Assembly (NCBI GenBank): GCA_018674175.1
Contig: JABHAT010000029.1
Location: 62,001-126,000 of the forward strand
Source of the DNA: Gammaproteobacteria bacterium
Lineage (GTDB): Bacteria > Pseudomonadota > Gammaproteobacteria > Poriferisulfidales > GCA-002705445
Direction: 5' to 3'
Length of the DNA: 64,000 nt
The notes under the pieces were generated by a model. It was given only the letters and a program-made list of their open reading frames with translations, did not search any database and was not told where the DNA came from. The position numbers were made by a program, and so were the translations under genes. Position 1 is the first letter of the stretch. Each line of letters begins with the position of its first letter. Of this stretch, positions 26,952 to 35,573 are shown one piece after another.

Positions 26952-28335
26952 ATTTAATTTTAGAGAACCTTTCTAACGCTATATTTCTACTCGCGCCCAA
27001 ATCTACAATAGGTTGTATTAAATTATTATTCATCAGCAGATCTTTTTCATCACCATTAGAGTATAGATCGAAGTTCTTTAGCCATTTTTTTGTATAAATA
27101 TTTTCAGGATCAAATTTTTTCTCCTGAAGAAGTGGATTGAATATTCTAAAATAGGGCGCAGCGTCAGTACCGCAGCCAGAAACCCATTGCCAACCCATAA
27201 CATTATTTGCAATATCTGCATCTAATAGAGTATCTCTAAACCATTTTTCTCCTTCTTGCCATGGAATTAGTAAATTTTTTGTTAGAAAAGATGCTGTTAT
27301 CATTCTTGTCCTGTTATGCATCCATCCAGTTTCATATAATTCATTCATAGCAGCGTCAACAATTCTTATGCCAGTCATACCTTTTTTCCACTTATCAAGG
27401 TTTTCTGAATAATCAGATTCCCATTCAAAATTTTCATACTTTTTATTAAATGGCTTATCAGTTACGTAAGGAAAATGAAATAATATATAATATGCAAATT
27501 CCCTCCAATAGAGTTCTTTGATGAAATGCTCTTCATGTTTACTTAAATCATGATTATCATGAAAATTAAAATAATTAATTATTTGATTTGTAGTTATTTC
27601 TCCAAATCTAAGATAAGGAGATAGTCTTGATGTACCAGTAGATCCTGGTAAATCTCTAACTTCTTTGTAATTTGATAAAGACCCTTTAAAAAAAATTTCA
27701 AGTTTTTTTATAGCCTCAGTTTCTCCAGGTTTCCAATACTGGTCTAATTTATTTGCCCACTTATTGTCATCTAAAGAAAATATTTCTATAGTATTAATTT
27801 CAACTTCATTTATTTTAAAATTTGTAATATCAACCAACGGAAATTTGAGAACTTTTTTTTGTGAATATAAAAGTTTGCAGTTTTTATAAAATGGAGAATA
27901 GACCTTATATGGCTCTCCACTTTTATTAAGAATTAATGATGGGTGTACTAAATTAGTTTTATTAAAAGTAAAGAAATTAGTATTACGTTTTTTAAGCTCA
28001 AAACTTAAAGTATCCTCTTTTTTTATAAATTCAGGATGTTTATTTTGATTTATAAAGACAGATTTAAAATCATATTTTTCAACAATCTCTAATGTTTTTT
28101 TGACAAAATCACCTTCAATGATTTGTAAAGTAATATTTTTTTTTAATAATCTATTTTTTAAATCTTGTAAGCTTTTCTCTAACCACCACAGATTTGCAGA
28201 TCCATGTGTATTTGTGTATAAAATTTTATCAAATATAAATAAAAAGGTAGTTGCATCATATCCTTTTATACTAGAATTTATCGCGTCATTATCATTTAAT
28301 CTTAAATCATTAGAAAAAAGAACAAGAGATTTCAT
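26950..28335 (-). CDS. phrB: Deoxyribodipyrimidine photolyase (class I CPD)
   Basis: A 461-aa photolyase that uses light to split cyclobutane pyrimidine dimers. The N-terminal antenna domain begins LVLFSNDLRLNDNDAI. The FAD domain has GSTGTSRLSPYLRFGEIT near residue 225, the CPD-binding WMHNRTRMITASFL near 340, and DADIANNVMGWQWVSGCGTDAAPYFRIFNP near 375. The gene lies 3 bases downstream of the MerR-type regulator and is very probably in one operon with it, implying regulated light or damage response. Confidence 0.95.
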   Translation of the reverse strand: MKSLVLFSNDLRLNDNDAINSSIKGYDATTFLFIFDKILYTNTHGSANLWWLEKSLQDLKNRLLKKNITLQIIEGDFVKKTLEIVEKYDFKSVFINQNKHPEFIKKEDTLSFELKKRNTNFFTFNKTNLVHPSLILNKSGEPYKVYSPFYKNCKLLYSQKKVLKFPLVDITNFKINEVEINTIEIFSLDDNKWANKLDQYWKPGETEAIKKLEIFFKGSLSNYKEVRDLPGSTGTSRLSPYLRFGEITTNQIINYFNFHDNHDLSKHEEHFIKELYWREFAYYILFHFPYVTDKPFNKKYENFEWESDYSENLDKWKKGMTGIRIVDAAMNELYETGWMHNRTRMITASFLTKNLLIPWQEGEKWFRDTLLDADIANNVMGWQWVSGCGTDAAPYFRIFNPLLQEKKFDPENIYTKKWLKNFDLYSNGDEKDLLMNNNLIQPIVDLGASRNIALERFSKIK

Positions 28336-28338
28336 TTT

Positions 28339-29238
28339 CTAGTATTTAATACCTTCAATTTTAGCAAGTTTTATTAAAACTTCTTCAATTAAATATCTAG
28401 ATTTAGCTGAAGTAACTTCAAGTTCTTGGTGAATCTCAGCATCTTTTGCATTTCTTACTTCGCATTCAGAAGAGTATTTTTCAAATGCAGTTAACTTATT
28501 GATAAGGTCTGCTAAATGTCTAGGACATTCACAGTTTATTTTACTTCCTGCTGCAACGATATTATTCAAATCCTGATCTGTAAGTAATCTTGCAGTTGAC
28601 GTAGATTTTAAATAATTTGGAAAATTACTACTGCACCAGTCAGTTATACCTGAATGATTTAAAGGTAGATTGGTTGTACCGATATCTTGAGTGGTTAGTG
28701 CAGCTATGTCACCCTCTTTACCAAAGTCATATGCACAAAGTAATTTAGAGGCTTTAGACTGTTTAAGAACTTTTTGTAAGTATTTAAAAGTTCCTTGATT
28801 CACAGTTGGAATTTCAGTAATTATAAAATCTATTTTACAGTGATAATTTGATTTAATATTTCTTTCGTCTTGAACTACATCTATCATATTAAGTCTCATA
28901 CTATCCAAACTTTTTTTATCTAAAATAGTTCTTCCAAGTAGGATAAAATTTAAGTCATTTTTTCCTGTAGATGTAAGAGCAGATTTGCAGCTAGAAATTC
29001 TTTTTTCTAGATTTTCGTAGTTTAAATTTGCTACAGCGCTTATTGCATCGCCATTATCCACAAGTTTTTTAATCAGCAATAATCTATCTATATCTGCTTG
29101 AGTATATAACCTATCTCCAGCATCTGTTCTTATAGGTTTAACAACCTCATATCTTCTTTCCCAAGCCCTAAGGGTTTCGGGACGAATACCTGTAATTTGC
29201 GTTGTTAGACCTATTCTGTAATTTTGTTCAATGTTCAT
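28339..29238 (-). CDS. MerR-type regulator paired with photolyase
   Basis: A 299-aa protein with an N-terminal MerR winged helix (RIGLTTQITGIRPETLRAWERRYEVVKPIRTDAGDRLY, about residues 5-45). A longer C-terminal domain is similar in layout to LitR/CarH/PplR regulators, but I see no clear B12-binding histidine motif. Those relatives control photolyase, carotenoid and other light-induced genes. The internal ATG at 29238 (MNIEQNYR) is preferred over the track start at 29256. Upstream lies an array of TGTACA-like sites that could be its operators. It is divergent from the ferredoxin gene. Confidence 0.8.
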   Translation of the reverse strand: MNIEQNYRIGLTTQITGIRPETLRAWERRYEVVKPIRTDAGDRLYTQADIDRLLLIKKLVDNGDAISAVANLNYENLEKRISSCKSALTSTGKNDLNFILLGRTILDKKSLDSMRLNMIDVVQDERNIKSNYHCKIDFIITEIPTVNQGTFKYLQKVLKQSKASKLLCAYDFGKEGDIAALTTQDIGTTNLPLNHSGITDWCSSNFPNYLKSTSTARLLTDQDLNNIVAAGSKINCECPRHLADLINKLTAFEKYSSECEVRNAKDAEIHQELEVTSAKSRYLIEEVLIKLAKIEGIKY

Positions 29239-29291
29239 ATAAATAACATATATCATGAATAAATTTAAATCAAGTATTATTTATATTTATT

Positions 29292-29370
29292 TGTACAATA
29301 TTTGTATTTATATAAGTAATTGTTGTATTTATATAAATATATTTAATATTTGTATAGATATACCTGTACA
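29292..29370. promoter_or_regulatory. Array of TGTA-type half-sites between the MerR regulator and ferredoxin
   Basis: TGTACA at 29292, TGTATT at 29303 and 29324, TGTATA at 29351 and TGTACA at 29365 all lie on the same strand. A further TGTACA occurs at 29413. The segment TGTATTTATATAA is repeated exactly, 21 bases apart, about two helix turns. TGTACA/TGTATA half-sites are reported for LitR/PplR-type MerR regulators, so this looks like an autoregulatory operator. Assignment to this regulator is inferred. Confidence 0.55.
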
Positions 29371-29424
29371 TAAGTAATTTATATGTTAACCTAGGTTCAT
29401 GTTATTAATTTTTGTACATCCCCC

Positions 29425-29474
29425 GGAGCACCTTGCTCCACAACCTTGTAGCCGGTTATCCGGCTACTTTTTTT
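29425..29474 (+). terminator. Terminator in the ferredoxin leader
   Basis: GGAGCA and TGCTCC form a first hairpin with a 3-base loop. A second hairpin, GTAGCCGG-TTAT-CCGGCTAC, follows and runs directly into seven Ts. This is a textbook Rho-independent terminator on the plus strand, yet no plus-strand gene precedes it; the upstream gene is divergent. It ends 27 bases before the ferredoxin ATG. It must end a short leader RNA or a small RNA. No opposing T tract exists for the minus strand. Confidence 0.85.
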
Positions 29475-29501
29475 AAAATAACTATTACAAAGGAGAAGAT
29501 T

Positions 29502-29831
29502 ATGTTTGGTTTTGGAGATAAAAATAAAGTTCATAAGGTAACAATTGCTAATACTGGTGAAACATTTGAAGTAACCGGAAAAATAAATTTATTACAAGCA
29601 GCTAAAAATGCAGGGATCGAATGGCCTTGTGACTGTAAAGTAGGAAGTTGTGGAACATGCAGAGCTGTATTGAAAGAAGGCAAAGTAAAGGAACTAGCAG
29701 ACTTTGCATATACACTAGATGGAGATATGCTTAAAGAAGGTTATATACTTGCATGCCAATCATCTTTGAAAAGTGACATTACTGTTGAATTAGATAAATC
29801 TCAAAAAGCTGTAGAAGCAACAAAAATGTAA
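29502..29831 (+). CDS. [2Fe-2S] plant-type ferredoxin
   Basis: A 109-aa ferredoxin. Cluster ligands are in CDCKVGSCGTCRAV near residues 44-52 plus LACQSS near 84, matching the Cx(4-5)CxxCxnC pattern. The domain starts KVTIANTGETFEV after a short leader MFGFGDKNK. The ORF track uses a TTG at 29412, but that extension would be translated through a terminator hairpin. The ATG at 29502 behind AAAGGAGAAG is clearly correct. It carries one electron to soluble reductases; the partner is unknown. Confidence 0.92.
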   Translation: MFGFGDKNKVHKVTIANTGETFEVTGKINLLQAAKNAGIEWPCDCKVGSCGTCRAVLKEGKVKELADFAYTLDGDMLKEGYILACQSSLKSDITVELDKSQKAVEATKM

Positions 29832-31166
29832 TTAATCATTAAATTCCAGTTCAGCCCCAAAAGGTTGTTCTGGAATTTGACCGTCCATATAAGCAATATT
29901 ACCAGATACAATAGTTGTCATTACTTTTGTCTTGAATGGAACGTCAGAAAAAGCTGACCAACCACATTTATGCATCACAGGCATTTTATCTAATTCTCCT
30001 ATATCAAGAAAATCTAATAATACTAGATCAGCCCAATATCCTTCTCTAATAAAACCTCTTTCTTTAACGTTATAACAAATAGCGGGATTGTGACAAATTT
30101 TTTCTATAATCTGCTCAAGCGAAAAAATACCATTATGATAAAATTCTAAACAAGCTCTCAATGAATGTTGAATCACTGGTAAGCCTGCAGGAATATCTTC
30201 GTATTTCCCAGTCTTTTCTGATATTAAATGAGGTGCGTGATCTGTTGCAATTACATCAATATTATTGTTTTTTACAGCTTCAATAAGCGCAAGTCTGTCA
30301 GACTCTTCTTTAATTGACGGGTTGCATTTAATAAAACCTTTTTTTGTAGCATAATCTTTTTTTGAATAAAGCATGTGATGTATGCAAACTTCTGCAGTAA
30401 TAGATTTTCCTGCTACATTGGCGGCGTTAGAAAAGAAATCTATTTCATCTTTTGTTGTAAGATGAAGTACATGAAGCCTAGAACCAAAATTTCTTGCTAA
30501 ATTTACAGCTAAAGTTGATGACTCTATACAGCATTCTCTGCTTCTGATCTCGGTGTGCATTTCAAGGGGAATGTCATCACCATACTTTTCTTTTGCAGCT
30601 TTAAGATTTTTATCTATTATAGGAGAACTCTCACAATGTGTTGCTATTAATTTTGGACAGTGAATAAATATTTCTTCTAACGAATTTAAATTATCCACTA
30701 ACATATTGCCTGTAGATGCGCCCATAAAAACTTTTACACCACATGCTCTTTTAGACGTATTTTTTATTTCTTCTATATTATCGTTTGTGGCACCTAAATA
30801 AAACGAGTAGTTGGCAAAAGATCTGTCTTCTGCCACCTGAAATTTTTTATCTAAACCTTCATTTGTAATGATAGGTGGTTTATTATTTGGCATATCCATG
30901 TAAGTTGTTGTTCCGCCGATAACCCCAGCTAAGGATTCAGATCTTATGTCAGCTTTATCTGTCAATCCCGGTTCTCTAAAATGAACCTGGTCGTCAATCA
31001 TGCCTGGAATAACATATTTATTTGTTGCATCAATTATAGTATCAGCTTGAATATGTGATAATTTATCAGCTATTTGTTCAATTCTTCCATTTTTTATAAA
31101 AATATCACCTATCTTTCTGCTGTTTTCATTAATGATTGTTGCATTTACAATTAATATAGATTTCAT
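29832..31166 (-). CDS. pyrC: Dihydroorotase
   Basis: A 444-aa amidohydrolase of pyrimidine synthesis that cyclises carbamoyl aspartate. The N-terminal metal motif reads IPGMIDDQVHFREPGLTDKAD, so the first histidine of the usual HxH is glutamine. GVKVFMGASTGNML near residue 140 contains the carboxylated-lysine site, THCE near 170 and VLHLTT near 230 supply further ligands, and DVIATDHAPHL near 300 is the active-site aspartate. The DDQVHFREPG variant occurs in a recognised dihydroorotase subgroup, so it is probably active. It is convergent with ferredoxin, separated by no bases. Confidence 0.9.
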   Translation of the reverse strand: MKSILIVNATIINENSRKIGDIFIKNGRIEQIADKLSHIQADTIIDATNKYVIPGMIDDQVHFREPGLTDKADIRSESLAGVIGGTTTYMDMPNNKPPIITNEGLDKKFQVAEDRSFANYSFYLGATNDNIEEIKNTSKRACGVKVFMGASTGNMLVDNLNSLEEIFIHCPKLIATHCESSPIIDKNLKAAKEKYGDDIPLEMHTEIRSRECCIESSTLAVNLARNFGSRLHVLHLTTKDEIDFFSNAANVAGKSITAEVCIHHMLYSKKDYATKKGFIKCNPSIKEESDRLALIEAVKNNNIDVIATDHAPHLISEKTGKYEDIPAGLPVIQHSLRACLEFYHNGIFSLEQIIEKICHNPAICYNVKERGFIREGYWADLVLLDFLDIGELDKMPVMHKCGWSAFSDVPFKTKVMTTIVSGNIAYMDGQIPEQPFGAELEFND

Positions 31167-31210
31167 TGTGTTTACTCATTTTGTTTAAGTGTATAATTTA
31201 AAAACGTACT

Positions 31211-32533
31211 ATGAATTTTAAAATATACAATACTCTAACAAAAGAGAAAGAGCTATTCCAGCCCCTTGATGATCAATCTATCAAAATGTATGTCTGTGGG
31301 CCAACAGTTTATAGTTATGCCCATATAGGGAATGCAAGACCTGCTGTTATATTTGATACACTTTATCGCCTTCTAAAAAATATATATCCCGAAGTAATCT
31401 ATGTTAGAAATATTACAGATGTTGACGACAAGATAAATGAGGCAGCAAAAAAATTAAATAAACCAATATCTTATATAACCGAAAAATATACAGATATATA
31501 TCATGAAGATATGCGAAGTCTAAGTGTCCTTAGCCCAAACCACGAGCCACGTGTTACAGATAATATTGCTCAAATTATATCTATGATACAGAGAATTTTG
31601 GATAACAAAAAAGCTTATATAAATGATAATCATATTTTATTTGATATCACATCATTTGATCAATATGGAAAATTATCAAACAGAGATATGGATGAAATGT
31701 TATCTGGGGCAAGAGTAGAAGTAGCAGAATATAAAAAAACTCCAGGAGATTTTGTGCTTTGGAAACCATCAAATGATGATGAGCCTGGATGGGACAGCCC
31801 ATGGGGCTTCGGGAGACCTGGGTGGCACATAGAGTGTTCATCAATGGTAGAAACTTATTTGGGCAAAGAAATAGATATTCATGGCGGAGGACAAGATTTA
31901 ATATTTCCTCATCATGAAAATGAAATTGCACAAAGTTGTAGCGCACATAATAGTAAAAGGTATGCTAAATATTGGATGCATAACGGTTATCTGAATATGG
32001 AAGGTGAAAAGATGTCAAAATCATTAGGTAATATTATTACAGTTAAGGAATTATTAGAAAAATATGATGGAGAAGTGATAAGACTTGCCCTTCTTAGCAC
32101 GCACTATAGGAAGCCTATTAATTTTGGAGAAAGTCTTTTAGAACAGTCAAAAAATATACTAAATAAGCTGTATAAAAATCTTAATAATCAAAGTTATGAA
32201 GATGTAGTGTCCAAAGATGTTATTAATCCTTTACTAGATGATTTAAATACACCATTGGCAATATCGAGTTTATTAAAAATAAAATGTTCAAAAACACTTA
32301 TAAAAAGTGCAAACTTATTAGGATTATTAAATAGAACACAGGAGGAGTGGCTTTCATCAAATAATAAATCCACAATGTCAGAAAATGATATAGAATTGCT
32401 GATTCAGGAAAGAGATAGAGCTAGAAAATCTAAAGACTTTGCAAAAGCTGATGAAATTAGAGACCAATTAGATCAAAATAATGTAATATTAGAAGATATT
32501 GATGGAAAGACAATTTGGCGAGTGAAAAAATGA
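31211..32533 (+). CDS. cysS: Cysteinyl-tRNA synthetase
   Basis: A 440-aa class I synthetase. It shows CGPTVYSYAHIGNARPAV near residue 28 (zinc cysteine and HIGH-type motif), WHIECSSM and FPHHENEIAQS near 205-235 (further zinc ligands), and KMSKSLGN near 265. It charges tRNA-Cys. Its stop overlaps the hisI start (ATGA). Confidence 0.96.
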   Translation: MNFKIYNTLTKEKELFQPLDDQSIKMYVCGPTVYSYAHIGNARPAVIFDTLYRLLKNIYPEVIYVRNITDVDDKINEAAKKLNKPISYITEKYTDIYHEDMRSLSVLSPNHEPRVTDNIAQIISMIQRILDNKKAYINDNHILFDITSFDQYGKLSNRDMDEMLSGARVEVAEYKKTPGDFVLWKPSNDDEPGWDSPWGFGRPGWHIECSSMVETYLGKEIDIHGGGQDLIFPHHENEIAQSCSAHNSKRYAKYWMHNGYLNMEGEKMSKSLGNIITVKELLEKYDGEVIRLALLSTHYRKPINFGESLLEQSKNILNKLYKNLNNQSYEDVVSKDVINPLLDDLNTPLAISSLLKIKCSKTLIKSANLLGLLNRTQEEWLSSNNKSTMSENDIELLIQERDRARKSKDFAKADEIRDQLDQNNVILEDIDGKTIWRVKK

Positions 32534-33003
32534 TAAATATTTTTAAAGAAAGAAAAACTATTGAGCAGGTTGAAGAAGGTAATGAGTTGGCGCCAAAATT
32601 TGATGAAAATGGTTTGATGCCAGTAGTTACAACTGATGCGAAAACTGGTGATGTTCTAATGCTTGGTTACCAAAATGAGGAGGCTTTAAAATTAACTATA
32701 CAGACGGGCGAAGCTCACTATTGGAGTAGAAGTAGAGAATGTCTTTGGCATAAAGGAGCAACTAGCGGTCTAATACAGAAAATTATAGATATAAGAATTG
32801 ATGATGATCAGGATTCAATATGGTTAAAGGTAGAGCTACAAGGTCTGGAAGCAAGTTGCCATGTTGGCTTTAAATCATGCTTTTATAGAAGTATACCAAC
32901 AGGAAATATTAAAGACGAGATTAAGCTTATATATAAAGAAGACGAGAAAACTTTTGATCCAAAAGATATATATGGAGATGCGCCTAATCCAACTAAATTA
33001 TAA
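32530..33003 (+). CDS. hisI: Phosphoribosyl-AMP cyclohydrolase
   Basis: A 157-aa stand-alone HisI catalysing the third step of histidine synthesis. LMLGYQNEEALKLTIQTGEAHYWSRSRECLWHKGATSG is the family core, and the zinc cysteines are in GLEASCHVGFKSCFYRS near residue 115. The HisE domain is absent, and no other his gene is present in the window. The ATG overlaps the cysS stop, replacing the track's in-frame TTG. The C-terminal tail of about 30 residues resembles the alphaproteobacterial form. Confidence 0.92.
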   Translation: MINIFKERKTIEQVEEGNELAPKFDENGLMPVVTTDAKTGDVLMLGYQNEEALKLTIQTGEAHYWSRSRECLWHKGATSGLIQKIIDIRIDDDQDSIWLKVELQGLEASCHVGFKSCFYRSIPTGNIKDEIKLIYKEDEKTFDPKDIYGDAPNPTKL

Positions 33004-33006
33004 GAT

Positions 33007-34506
33007 ATGCATTTATTTGAAGAATTACATGATGCAGTTAAAAAATTTGGTTTTAAATCAAATATAGTTGAAGATAGTTTTAATAACTCAATTAGTAATT
33101 TAGGTTTAGTTTATAAATCAATATTACTATCTATTTTGTACAAAAAAAAATTAGAAAAAGAAGAAACTGTGGCAATTATGATGCCAAATACAGTTATAAC
33201 TTCAGTATTATTTTTTGCATTACAAAATCTTAATAAAACTGCATCTATAATTAATTTTACATCAGGTATTACTAATATCAAATCTTCCTTAGAAGTATCG
33301 AAAATAAAAACAATAATTACATCAAAAACTTTTGTTGAGCAAATAAATATGCAAGAAAACATTAGGATAATTAAAAAAAGTACAAATGTATTATATGTGG
33401 AAAATATAAAATCAGAAATTAATATATCTAGTAAAATAGAGGCATTAAAAAAATTACTGTTTAAAGAAAAAATTGAAAGAAATGAAAATAACGTAGCAGT
33501 AATATTATATACATCTGGAACAGAAGGAAGCCCGAAGGGAGTAATGCTCACTCATAAAAATTTATATGAAAATAGAAAGCAAATATTAAATGTTTTAAAT
33601 ATTCAAAAAAGTGAAAAATTTTTTACATGCTTACCATTTTTTCATTCTTTTGGTTTAGGTGTAGGAGTTTTACTTCCAATACTTAATAACTTTAAAGTTT
33701 TCTTATACCCAACTCCATTACATTACAAAAATATACCAAGTCTAATAGAAAGTACTGGAAGTAGTGTGTTTTTTTCAACAGATACTTTTCTAAAGAAATA
33801 CTCTAAATATGCAGTAAAAGAAAATTTTAAAAATATTAAGTATATGATTGCAGGTGCAGAAAAACTAAATGAAGAAACTTATACGTATTATAAAAATAAT
33901 TTTGATACAAAAATTTTGGAAGGGTATGGTGTTACAGAATCATCACCTGCTGTTTCAGTCAATACTTTTGAAGATTTTAAATTAGGTTCTGTGGGAAAAA
34001 TTTTTTCTGAAATAGAATATAAAATAGAAAAAATTGATGGCTATAGTAAAGGTGGCTTATTATTTCTCAAAGGAAAAAATATTATGCTAGGTTATCAGGT
34101 AGAAAAAGACATCAATAAAAAAGACTTTCATGACGGTTGGTATAATACCGGTGACGTTGCTTTTGTTGATAATGAAGGTTACTTATTTATTTTAGGAAGA
34201 TTAAAAAGATTTGCTAAAATTGCAGGCGAAATGATTTCATTAGCTCAAGTGGAAAATTTTCCAAAAAAACTATGGCCAGAAAATTATAGTGCCGTTTGTA
34301 ATATTAAGGATGTAAATAAAGGAGAAACTTTGATACTTCTTACAGATAATAAAAAAGCAGACCTTTTTGAATTAATGAAATTAATGAAAGAAGAAGGTCA
34401 ATCCTCTTTATACTTCCCAAAAAAAATAAAGATTATTAACGAGTTCCCAATTCTTGGCAGTGGAAAAATTGACTTTAAAAAATTACAGGAATTAGCAGAA
34501 TCTTAA
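33007..34506 (+). CDS. AMP-forming acyl-ACP/acyl-CoA synthetase, Aas-type
   Basis: A 499-aa adenylating enzyme. The P-loop-like motif VILYTSGTEGSPKGVMLTH is near residue 165, LEGYGVTESSPAVSVN near 300, and GWYNTGDVAFVDNEGYLFILGRLKRFAKIAGEMISL near 375. The N-terminal part (VAIMMPNTVITSVLFFALQNLNKTASIINFTSG) is closest to the synthetase half of E. coli Aas, which reattaches free fatty acids to ACP. The Aas acyltransferase half is absent. It probably recycles fatty acids, though another carboxylic acid substrate is possible. It is convergent with alr, overlapping by 4 bases. Confidence 0.75.
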   Translation: MHLFEELHDAVKKFGFKSNIVEDSFNNSISNLGLVYKSILLSILYKKKLEKEETVAIMMPNTVITSVLFFALQNLNKTASIINFTSGITNIKSSLEVSKIKTIITSKTFVEQINMQENIRIIKKSTNVLYVENIKSEINISSKIEALKKLLFKEKIERNENNVAVILYTSGTEGSPKGVMLTHKNLYENRKQILNVLNIQKSEKFFTCLPFFHSFGLGVGVLLPILNNFKVFLYPTPLHYKNIPSLIESTGSSVFFSTDTFLKKYSKYAVKENFKNIKYMIAGAEKLNEETYTYYKNNFDTKILEGYGVTESSPAVSVNTFEDFKLGSVGKIFSEIEYKIEKIDGYSKGGLLFLKGKNIMLGYQVEKDINKKDFHDGWYNTGDVAFVDNEGYLFILGRLKRFAKIAGEMISLAQVENFPKKLWPENYSAVCNIKDVNKGETLILLTDNKKADLFELMKLMKEEGQSSLYFPKKIKIINEFPILGSGKIDFKKLQELAES

Positions 34507-35573
34507 ATATATTCTTTATCCAGTCTATTTCCAAGAGCGCACATTAACTCATAAGGTATTGAATCAATCGAGTTTGCTACTTCTTTAATATTTATATTTT
34601 CACCCCATAATTCTACATTGCAACCAACTTTTATATCTTTATCTCCAATATCTACAGTAATTATATCCATAGATACTCTTCCGACTATATTAAAAAAGTT
34701 ATTATTGTAGAAAACTTTTCCTGTATTACTTAATTTTCTTGGAAAACCATCACCATAACCAATTCCTATAGCAGCTATTCTTGTATCATTTTCTAACTTA
34801 TGTGTCTGACCATAACCTATAGTCTCACCTTTTTTGCATTTTTTTATAGATATTACTGGTGCAGTTAAAGTCATTACGGGCTTGAGATTAACTTCTTTTA
34901 ATAAACGACATGGACTTATACCATAAAGCATAAGACCCGGCCTTAACCAAAAATTTATATCATTAGTATTTTTAGAGTATTTAATAATACCTGCTGAATT
35001 AAATATACTTAACTCAATATTAGTTTCGTTAACTATTTCGTTGAAAAGACTTATTTGTATATCTGAAAACTTATCATCGTCTTCATCTGCACATGCAAGG
35101 TGAGTCATAATGCCAATAGGATGGACAACTTTTTTATTCTCTTTAATTTTATTAAATACTTTCTGAAAATCTAAATTATTGAATCCTAATCTATTCATTC
35201 CTGTATCTATTTTAATCCACAATTTAATACTACCTGAGAGACTTGTGGTATCCATTATGTTAATTTGAGATGAATCGTGAATAACTGGTCTAATATTATT
35301 TTCAGAGCAATATATAAGCTCTTCATTATTTGAAAAACCTTGCAAACAAACAATTTCTTTAGTTATATTTTTACCCCTTAAATACATAGCTTCTTTTATT
35401 GTTGCCACTGCAAAAGAATCAGAATCATTTAATGACTTTGCAACCTCAATCATCCCATGACCATAAGCATCAGATTTAATTACTGACATTATTTTTGAAT
35501 TTAAAGAATATTTTTTTATCTCAGATAAATTATGAGCAATATTTTTTTTATTGATTAAGATATGCCCATTCAT
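34503..35573 (-). CDS. alr: Alanine racemase
   Basis: A 356-aa PLP enzyme making D-alanine for peptidoglycan. The PLP lysine is in MSVIKSDAYGHGM near residue 33, IKIDTGMNRLGF is near 125, LRPGLMLYGISP near 210, and the C-terminal catalytic tyrosine lies in GYGQTH near 250, followed by VGRVSMDIITVD near 295. The start overlaps the dnaB stop by 4 bases, so the pair is co-transcribed. Confidence 0.94.
   Translation of the reverse strand: MNGHILINKKNIAHNLSEIKKYSLNSKIMSVIKSDAYGHGMIEVAKSLNDSDSFAVATIKEAMYLRGKNITKEIVCLQGFSNNEELIYCSENNIRPVIHDSSQINIMDTTSLSGSIKLWIKIDTGMNRLGFNNLDFQKVFNKIKENKKVVHPIGIMTHLACADEDDDKFSDIQISLFNEIVNETNIELSIFNSAGIIKYSKNTNDINFWLRPGLMLYGISPCRLLKEVNLKPVMTLTAPVISIKKCKKGETIGYGQTHKLENDTRIAAIGIGYGDGFPRKLSNTGKVFYNNNFFNIVGRVSMDIITVDIGDKDIKVGCNVELWGENINIKEVANSIDSIPYELMCALGNRLDKEYI

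Noticed and set aside
29412-29501. N-terminal extension of ferredoxin in the ORF track
   Set aside because: It would translate through a perfect Rho-independent terminator and starts with a TTG lacking a ribosome site; the ATG at 29502 has AAAGGAGAAG.
33111-33551. 146-aa minus-strand ORF inside the acyl-ACP-synthetase-like gene
   Set aside because: Antisense shadow with hydrophobic composition typical of AT-rich complement; the plus-strand gene has clear motifs.
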